Source: Thermohalobaculum sp039815685 (GTDB lineage Bacteria > Pseudomonadota > Alphaproteobacteria > Rhodobacterales > Rhodobacteraceae). From it: DNA of 64,000 nt. The position numbers and the translations under genes are program-made. The stretch is from contig JBCBYV010000010.1 of NCBI GenBank assembly GCA_039815685.1, forward strand, positions 1 to 64,000, written 5' to 3'. Shown here in pieces: positions 58,033 through 64,000 of this stretch (its first letter is position 1; each line of letters starts with the position of its first letter). The notes under the pieces are model-generated. The model was not told where the DNA came from. It ran no database searches and was given only the letters and a program-made list of their open reading frames with translations.

Positions 58033-60740
58033 CAGATCACCCCCGCCGCGGTGAGCGCGGCCCGGTAGCGGGCGGCACAGGCGTCCATCGAATAGGCACG
58101 TCGCATCAACGCTTGTCCCGCCAAGGCCCGCTGCCGTGCCTCCTCGGGTCGGTCGCGCACGCGCCGCATCGCCCTAGCAAGTGCCTCGACCTCGATATCG
58201 GCCCAGTGTGCGCCCGCGACCGGCAGAATGCTCTCTCCCGGGGCGAGGGCGCGAGGCTGCCAGGCGACGGGGTATCCGGTCTCCTCGCTCACGAAGTCGC
58301 GGGTGCCGGAATAGTCGGTTGCGATGACCGGCCGACCGAGCGCGAGCGCGTAGGCGGGCATGTAGCCGAACCCCTCCGCCCGGTGCGGCGAGACGAGGCA
58401 GTCGGCGTCCGCGATGAGGCCGACCAGCTCCCGGAAGGGCAATTGCTCCGCGACGATGACTATGCGCGGGTCCTCCTCCGCCGCTGCCGTGATCGCCGAC
58501 CACATGCCATTGGGATCGCCCCAGTGGTCGCGAACGGGCGGCGTGGTCTTGATGAGAAGGCGGACGGCGCGGTCTCCCCAGGCACCGTCGAAAGCCCGCC
58601 TGAAAGCCCGGACCGCGGCGAGCGGGTTCTTGCGCTCGACCGAGGAATGGAAGTCGAAGGTCACGAGGAAGACGAAGGCCTGTTGCGGCAAGCCGAGGCG
58701 GCCGCGGTCGACCGGCAGGGGCGGCGGTAGATCGATCCCCTTTCCGACGGTGGTGATGGTGGCCGATGTGTGTGGGGCATAGATCCCGGCCACATAGCTG
58801 CTCGGGCACCAGATCTCGTCGACGAGTTCGAGGCAGAGACGATGGGCCTCCGGCACGGCCTCAAGCTCCCAGAGGAGATAGGCGATTGCGTAGAGATCCT
58901 CGTGCCTGTCGAAGAGAGGATTGCAGAGGACCTGTGGTCCTTCATCCGCGTTGAGGTGGAGGAGCAGCGCCTTGCGGCGGGGTCGCAACGAGGGTGCGAG
59001 GTGGTCGCCCCAGCCTGTCGATGCGAAACCAGCCGCCATGCTGTACGTCGCCTGATCCTGCTGTGGTGTCGTCGCCCATGCGTCTTGCGCGTGTGGTGAG
59101 GGGGCGGCGTTCGCGCGGCCTGTAGCTGACGGTTGGGGTGTGACCGGGGTCCCCGCAAGGGTGGCATTTTCTGTCGGCGCCGTAATCGCCGATGTGGGCC
59201 GGTTATGCGCGTGGCTCGTGTCCGAGCCTCTGGATCGCGCCGGCGCGGGTGGGTCTGCGGGCGGGAGCTGCGCGGTGTGAGCGTCGTCGCCTGTGGCGAG
59301 CGTTGTCTGGAGCGGCGGCGGTGGATCGAGGCGGAGCGAGATGCCGCGGAAGGGGCTTTGAACCTCTCGGAACCCGGTATCGCGGTCGCGGACGCGGTAG
59401 GGCACGCCGGCACGGGCAAAGGCCGCCGTACTCATCGCGAGGTTTTGTCCGAGCCCGGTGCTGGATGTGGCGAGGCCGATGACCTCCACTTTTCTGTCGG
59501 CCGCGCACCACGCGGCTTCGGGGATGCTGGCGAAGTGGCCGAGCGCGGGGAAGGCGCGGCAGGCCTGTGCTCGAAACCAGTGCGCAAGCGCCGCTCCCTC
59601 CGCCGCATCGTGAGGCACGCCCCGGCCGGCTGCGAGGCCCAGCAGGATCTCGAAACGGCTCGGGCGCCCGGGAGCGTTCGGGCAAGGTGCCGCAAACCAA
59701 TCGGTGGCCTCGGGATTGAAGCACAGCCGCCGGGTCGGCATGTCGAAGGCGTGCAGTAGGAGGTCGAAGACAAAGGCCACCCGATCGCCTGGCCGCTTCA
59801 GACGATAGGTGTTCCGATAGGTTGCTGAGCCGCCATGGATGTCGAGGAGAGCGCGCCCGATCGGGAAGGGAGCGCCAACCCCTTCTGCGGGGATCTCGAC
59901 AAGCCACTCGATGATCCAGGGTGGCGTGAGGCTGGCTGAGAGCGGCTTGTCACCTGCGAAGGTGTGTACCCACCAGGCAGCGAGTGCTGCCGCGCTCCCA
60001 TCCCGTGCGAGCTCAGGTGCCTCCGCGCGGGCCGCGGCGGCGATGGCGCGGCTCATGCGGGGGCCGCCGCTCCACGGATCGGTCGCGTCCGCATTGAGGG
60101 CGGCAGCGAGCGGGGTGCCGATGGGGGCAACGCTGCGAAGCGCCTCCGCACCCCTGAGTGCGTAAGCGGTGGCGAAGCGCGCCCGCTCCCATGGGTCGGC
60201 GAGGTTCGGGCGCGGAATGGGTTGGCCGAGGCTGGCGGCGTGCGCGGCGAGGCGGCTGATCGGAACGCTCTCCGGTCCCTCGGGATAGGAGGCTCTGGCT
60301 GGGCGGAGGCTCAGCCGCGCGCGCGGTCCGAGTCGCTCCTGCCCCGGAGGCTCGGGATCGGCATCGGTATCGCCGAGTTCGGGACGCTGGGCCGCGATCG
60401 TCGCCAGCTGAGCATAGTCTGAAAAGGAGAAGCGCGCGACGACCCGCCTGAGGAGTGCGATGTCCTGCGCTTGCTCCTCCGCTCCCGCGCGGGCGGTGAT
60501 CCCATCCGTACTCAGGGGAGTGTTGGTGTGAGTTCTCGAATCGTTGCTAGGTCTGCCCTTTTCGATCGGCACGACTGGCGGTGGTGCGTCGTCTGTCGGG
60601 AGCGCTGCGCTGGCGGCTTTACCTGGACCCGGTGCTTCAGCGTCGGCGATCGCTCCTGCACTTAATGCGGGAGCGGTGTCGGGCGACGTGGTGACCTCTG
60701 GCGGATCTGCGTCATGTGCGAGGGCGGTGGACGGCTTCAC
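58032..60740 (-). CDS. Large glycosyltransferase, paralogue of the 52751 gene
   Basis: A 902-residue protein starting from a GTG at 60740 that overlaps the upstream stop (GTGA). Residues 1-75 and about 515-600 are Pro/Ala/Thr-rich and likely disordered. The C-terminal 300 residues are a GT-B domain with LLHLNADEGPQ, DFHSSVERKNPLAAVRAF, SPHRAEGFGYMPAYAL and RPVIATDYSGTRDF, matching the paralogue at 52751-55339 motif for motif. A middle block (about 140-430, with GVPYRVRDRDTGF later) may be a second domain. It should act in capsule assembly; donor and acceptor are unknown. Confidence 0.85.
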   Translation of the reverse strand: MKPSTALAHDADPPEVTTSPDTAPALSAGAIADAEAPGPGKAASAALPTDDAPPPVVPIEKGRPSNDSRTHTNTPLSTDGITARAGAEEQAQDIALLRRVVARFSFSDYAQLATIAAQRPELGDTDADPEPPGQERLGPRARLSLRPARASYPEGPESVPISRLAAHAASLGQPIPRPNLADPWERARFATAYALRGAEALRSVAPIGTPLAAALNADATDPWSGGPRMSRAIAAAARAEAPELARDGSAAALAAWWVHTFAGDKPLSASLTPPWIIEWLVEIPAEGVGAPFPIGRALLDIHGGSATYRNTYRLKRPGDRVAFVFDLLLHAFDMPTRRLCFNPEATDWFAAPCPNAPGRPSRFEILLGLAAGRGVPHDAAEGAALAHWFRAQACRAFPALGHFASIPEAAWCAADRKVEVIGLATSSTGLGQNLAMSTAAFARAGVPYRVRDRDTGFREVQSPFRGISLRLDPPPPLQTTLATGDDAHTAQLPPADPPAPARSRGSDTSHAHNRPTSAITAPTENATLAGTPVTPQPSATGRANAAPSPHAQDAWATTPQQDQATYSMAAGFASTGWGDHLAPSLRPRRKALLLHLNADEGPQVLCNPLFDRHEDLYAIAYLLWELEAVPEAHRLCLELVDEIWCPSSYVAGIYAPHTSATITTVGKGIDLPPPLPVDRGRLGLPQQAFVFLVTFDFHSSVERKNPLAAVRAFRRAFDGAWGDRAVRLLIKTTPPVRDHWGDPNGMWSAITAAAEEDPRIVIVAEQLPFRELVGLIADADCLVSPHRAEGFGYMPAYALALGRPVIATDYSGTRDFVSEETGYPVAWQPRALAPGESILPVAGAHWADIEVEALARAMRRVRDRPEEARQRALAGQALMRRAYSMDACAARYRAALTAAGVI

Positions 60741-63442
60741 AGGATCACCCCCTCCAGCGCGTTTCTGGGCAGTGGCCAGTGCCTGGCCTTCGGATCGACG
60801 CCGAGTGGGCCCGGGAAGCTCGCGATCAGATCGGCGGGATCGAAGAGGGAGGGAGCCATCGTCGTGTCGATCGCGCTGATGGCCGCGTTGAAATCCGTCT
60901 CCTCGTGCCGCGGCGTCGAGAACACCGGCGCCTCGTGCCAGCCCAGGCCGCCGTAGAGATCGCGCATCCTGTGATCGATCCGGCTTTCTGGTTCGAGCAG
61001 ATCGACACGGTGGAGACCGCGGCCGAAGAAGCCGAACCAGCCGCTGGGTATCCCGTAGGCGTCGGCGATCACGAGGCCGTGGAGCGAGGTTGAGAGGATC
61101 CGTCTGCAGGACACGATCTCGGCGATCTTCTCGCGGAATGCCTCAAGGCTGCTTTCGGCATACATGTTGATGATACGCACGTCGTCGCGCAGGCTGTCCG
61201 GCACGGCATAGCGGCGATACTCCTCCTTAGGCCGGCCGGCCGGGGTCTTCTCATCGAGTTCAGAGAGATGCAGGACGATGCCGAGCTCGTAGCAGCGCTC
61301 GACCTCGTCGAGTGGCCAGAGGCGGGGGAGCAGATAGACCGGGTCACCGAAAACCTCGGGCGCCGGGATGCCCGCTCGGCGGAGTGTTGCCGCCGTCTCG
61401 GGCCCCCGGGTCGCATGAACCGAGAAGCGTGTCTCGGTGGGGCGCGACCAGGGGCCGTCGTTCTCGGGGTGTATGGTTGCGTCGAGGCCCGTGCCCCAGA
61501 GATGCACGTGTCCGCCCTTGAGGCTGTGCCCGATGGTGCCGACGGCCGCGAGGCGTTCATGCGGGCTGCGCGCCGCCATGTGCCTAACCGGGAGGCCTGA
61601 GAGCGCCGAGACGACAACGGCGCTCAGCGCGTCGCCGATGTTGGCGAAACCGTCCTGTCGCGCGCCCGCCGCCCAGCAGAGCGGGACGGCAATGCCGTCC
61701 GAGGCGCAACCTCGATATGGGTCGGCAGCGCGCGGGCGGCGATTCCCGGAGCGGTCTACGGCGCCGCCTGGATCCGAGCCTTGCGGTCTGCCCTGTCTGA
61801 GAGGCGTGATGTTGCCGGTCCCGAATGTCTCCCGCTTCGGGGCCGGTGCCTCGGCTTGGACGGCTGGCGAGGCGGCGGCTCGCAGCGTGCCGAGCGGTAG
61901 ATCCGCCGGCGGGCTCCTCGTCTCGTCGGTGGAGGGTATCCGTGCTTCGGCCGTGGCCGCAAGGCCAGGAGCACCTGCGGTCTCGAGCGCTGCTAGACCG
62001 CGACGGAGATGCCAGAGCGCGGTGCGGCCGAGAGGTGTTGCCGTCCCTCCGGTATGCGCGGTTCTTATTGCTGGTCTGGGCTTGCAGTCATTTGCTGCTG
62101 TCTCCGTCGCATTCTCATCCGCAGATGGCGGCTCGATCCTGATGAGCCGGAGCTTCGGTGCCTGTGCTGGCAGGCGAGCCTGTGCGAGAGGCAGTCCCTG
62201 CAGCGCTGCCCAAGGATCGGAGCCGCGGCCCGGAAGGCTCGTGGTGTCCTCTGCTTCTTTGTCGCCGCTCGATCTTGGCGGGTGCGGGTTGCGGCGTCGC
62301 GCGCTGGCGGCCATCGCCTCCTCCCGGGCGCGTTCGCGACCACGCATGGCTGGCAGGTCCTCAGCGAAGGCGATGCTACGGAGTACCAGGTGATCCCAGA
62401 TATCCGCGCCAAAGGCTGGCTGGATGGGGTCGAGATCGAGCGGCAGGGCCAGCGCAAGATCCGGGCCTTCTGCCGAACCTGAAACGCCGCCCCTACCGTC
62501 GGCGGCGGAGGGTGGATCGGCTGCTGCCGCAGGCTCCGACGTGGCGTGGTCTATCGCCGCGATCAGGCGTTGCCACGGCGTGCTCTGCCCCGTTCCCTGT
62601 CGCCACACGGTCACGTGCCGCTTACCGAGACCAGCATAAAGATCGGCGAGTGGGAGGGCGAGGGGGCCATCAATGCACAAGGGGAGCTCTTCGAGCCCGG
62701 GCTGCGTCGCGCCGTCGTCCGAACGAAGGGCAAGGGGCAAGGAGGGGATGCCGTAGGCGCGGGCGATGGCGAGCGCTTCGGGGGCAGTCGATACGATACG
62801 CTTGCAGGCAAGAATCGCGTCGAGGGCTTGCCGAATGCCGGCGAGGCTCGGGGCAATGAGACCTGAGATGAGGCGCACGCCTTCGCCGCCGCTTGGATCG
62901 AGCGCGAAGGTGGCGAGCCCTGGGCGGGGACGGCAGCTGCCCGGTTCGGCGGAGGCCTCCTCCTCCGGGCTCAGTACGATCCCGAGCTCGTGCCTCGGCG
63001 TGCGGACAGGGCGGTGGAACTGTGCGATGAGGCTCGCGGGCTCCCCCAGAACGGGCAGGGCGTCGGGCGGGAGCACGCCGCCGGAGAGGAGTGCCGCGCT
63101 GAACGGCCCGCGGCAGGCGGCGAGGTGGCGCCGGGTGCCTGGGTCCGCGCGAAAGCGGCGCCGACGCCCGTCCGAGGGGGTTGCCGTGCGCGCGGAGCCT
63201 GAGCCCCAGAAAACGACATCGCCGCCCGCGGCGTTCTGCCCGACGGTGCCCGAGGCCACGAGCCGTGGCAGCCGAGAGGCGAAGGGTACGCGCATGATGG
63301 GCAGCCCGGCCAGGAGAGCGACCACGACCGGCGCGAGGGCGCCGGCGAGCGAGACGCGGGCGTCGCCGGCCGCACCCCCCTGCCAGGCCATGGGCACGGC
63401 GCCCTCGAGCCGCGCGCGGCGAATAAGGAGCTCCACGCTCAT
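60737..63442 (-). CDS. Protein with two polysaccharide pyruvyl transferase-like domains
   Basis: A 901-residue protein with a duplicated module. The N-terminal copy (about 1-300) has VASGTVGQNAAGGDVVFWGSGS and ACKRIVSTAPEALAIARAYGIP; the C-terminal copy (about 590-890) has NIGDALSAVVVSALSGLPV, VGTIGHSLKGGHVHLWGTGLD and SCRRILSTSLHGLVIADAYGIP. Between them lie about 280 Pro/Ala-rich, probably disordered residues. The modules resemble the ExoV/GumL-type pyruvyl transferase family, which adds pyruvate ketals to sugars. The second copy keeps the Ser-Leu-His of the active region; the first has Ala-Pro-Glu there and may be inactive. The ATG at 63442 overlaps the upstream gene (ATGA). Confidence 0.78.
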   Translation of the reverse strand: MSVELLIRRARLEGAVPMAWQGGAAGDARVSLAGALAPVVVALLAGLPIMRVPFASRLPRLVASGTVGQNAAGGDVVFWGSGSARTATPSDGRRRRFRADPGTRRHLAACRGPFSAALLSGGVLPPDALPVLGEPASLIAQFHRPVRTPRHELGIVLSPEEEASAEPGSCRPRPGLATFALDPSGGEGVRLISGLIAPSLAGIRQALDAILACKRIVSTAPEALAIARAYGIPSLPLALRSDDGATQPGLEELPLCIDGPLALPLADLYAGLGKRHVTVWRQGTGQSTPWQRLIAAIDHATSEPAAAADPPSAADGRGGVSGSAEGPDLALALPLDLDPIQPAFGADIWDHLVLRSIAFAEDLPAMRGRERAREEAMAASARRRNPHPPRSSGDKEAEDTTSLPGRGSDPWAALQGLPLAQARLPAQAPKLRLIRIEPPSADENATETAANDCKPRPAIRTAHTGGTATPLGRTALWHLRRGLAALETAGAPGLAATAEARIPSTDETRSPPADLPLGTLRAAASPAVQAEAPAPKRETFGTGNITPLRQGRPQGSDPGGAVDRSGNRRPRAADPYRGCASDGIAVPLCWAAGARQDGFANIGDALSAVVVSALSGLPVRHMAARSPHERLAAVGTIGHSLKGGHVHLWGTGLDATIHPENDGPWSRPTETRFSVHATRGPETAATLRRAGIPAPEVFGDPVYLLPRLWPLDEVERCYELGIVLHLSELDEKTPAGRPKEEYRRYAVPDSLRDDVRIINMYAESSLEAFREKIAEIVSCRRILSTSLHGLVIADAYGIPSGWFGFFGRGLHRVDLLEPESRIDHRMRDLYGGLGWHEAPVFSTPRHEETDFNAAISAIDTTMAPSLFDPADLIASFPGPLGVDPKARHWPLPRNALEGVIL

Positions 63443-64000
63443 GCCGCGGCCGCCGCAAACTGGTCGAGCCCGCTGATCAGCGGGTGCTCCCAGACCGTGC
63501 CGCCCGGCATCGCAGAGATCGGCGCGAGGCCCGCGGGACAGATCTCGGCCAGGGCATCGGGGATCAGGGGTTCGGAGCTCCCCTCCTGATCCACTGCATC
63601 CATCAGCGCGGCCCAATCGGTCGGCAGGTCCTTCGGCTGACGCCACCAGGCCATGCGCTGCTGCCCCAGCCCGGCATAGAGATCCGGGAAGCGAGCGTTC
63701 ACACCACGCAGCTCACCCTTGCCCGCCGGATCCAGCGCACCGCGCTGAACCCCGGGCGTGCCACGGGCGGCGCTCAGATAGAGGCAGGGGATGCCATAGG
63801 CCAGCGCGATCGCGATGCCGTGGAGCGAGGTCGAGACGATGCGCTCGCAGTCCAGCAGCTCATCGATCTTCGCCTTGATCCCCGCGCTGCCGGGGGGGGC
63901 GACCATGGTGATGAGGCGCACGCTCCCGACGGCGCCAGCATCATTCAGCGCATAGCGTGCAAGACCGGGCTTCGGATGCGCATCGAACGCCCGATCGGCC
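63439..64000 (-). CDS. Polysaccharide pyruvyl transferase-like protein (5' end outside window)
   Basis: The frame is open from the stop at 63439 to the right edge, giving at least 187 residues; the N-terminus is outside. It carries DCERIVSTSLHGIAIALAYGIPCLYLS and a following DLYAGLGQQRMAWWRQP, the same features as both modules of the next gene downstream (DLYAGLGKRHVTVWR, DLYGGLGWHEAPVF). It is therefore a third copy of the pyruvyl transferase-like module. An internal GTG is not a convincing start because the conserved domain continues upstream of it. Confidence 0.75.
   Translation of the reverse strand, partial: ADRAFDAHPKPGLARYALNDAGAVGSVRLITMVAPPGSAGIKAKIDELLDCERIVSTSLHGIAIALAYGIPCLYLSAARGTPGVQRGALDPAGKGELRGVNARFPDLYAGLGQQRMAWWRQPKDLPTDWAALMDAVDQEGSSEPLIPDALAEICPAGLAPISAMPGGTVWEHPLISGLDQFAAAAA

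Overview
The window is strongly GC-rich, densely coding DNA from an alphaproteobacterium, most likely order Rhodobacterales. The evidence is the gene families and their order: EF-P followed by suhB and an ExbB/OmpA-type pair; an exosortase with a single PEP-tailed target; a MerR-controlled fadE-fadA-fadB cluster; a soxBDAG sarcosine oxidase cluster; and a KpsC capsule locus. Many genes overlap by 1-10 bases, so translational coupling is widespread. There are no rRNA genes, CRISPR arrays, transposases or integrases. The one RNA gene is an elongator tRNA-Met. Short palindromic repeats of an alphaproteobacterial type occur in several intergenic regions and once inside a coding gene.

Left part (1-10 kb): the 3' part of an alanine-rich repeat protein, then efp, suhB, and a two-gene membrane motor (MotA/ExbB-like plus MotB/OmpA-like with a very long periplasmic coiled coil). 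A secreted DUF4864-type protein, an outer-membrane barrel, a membrane dipeptidase and a small exported protein follow. Next come tRNA-Met and an AT-rich stretch that carries a convincing 28-residue membrane peptide gene.

11-30 kb: a PhzS-like flavin monooxygenase, an SDR dehydrogenase and a DUF488 protein. Then comes a protein-sorting cluster: an exosortase fused to an EpsI-like domain, its probable VIT/VWA substrate with a PEP-type sorting tail, a response regulator and a histidine kinase. It parallels the proteobacterial dedicated sortase system with an exosortase in place of the sortase. Transporters (two EamA in the window, one ABCD-type ABC, one MATE), a cytosolic GH3 glycosidase, a PsiE protein and two overlapping hotdog thioesterases follow.

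30-39 kb: a MerR regulator with a double palindromic operator drives fatty acid beta-oxidation genes (acyl-CoA dehydrogenase, thiolase, multifunctional FadB/J). A small ribbon-helix-helix-like protein and a long hairpin interrupt the operon. Next are a transporter, a D-2-hydroxyacid dehydrogenase and a lipoprotein.

39-50.5 kb: an N-demethylation region. A Rieske oxygenase (possibly glycine betaine demethylase), a dimethylglycine/sarcosine dehydrogenase-type GcvT flavoprotein, and heterotetrameric sarcosine oxidase (soxB, a GNAT gene, soxD, soxA, soxG) could together take glycine betaine to glycine with one-carbon transfer to tetrahydrofolate.

50.5-64 kb: a group 2-type capsule locus. It holds KpsC, two very large related glycosyltransferases, a KpsE-like export protein, a KpsT-like ATPase with a degenerate Walker A motif and long disordered tail, and two genes carrying three polysaccharide pyruvyl transferase-like modules. 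The last gene runs off the right edge.
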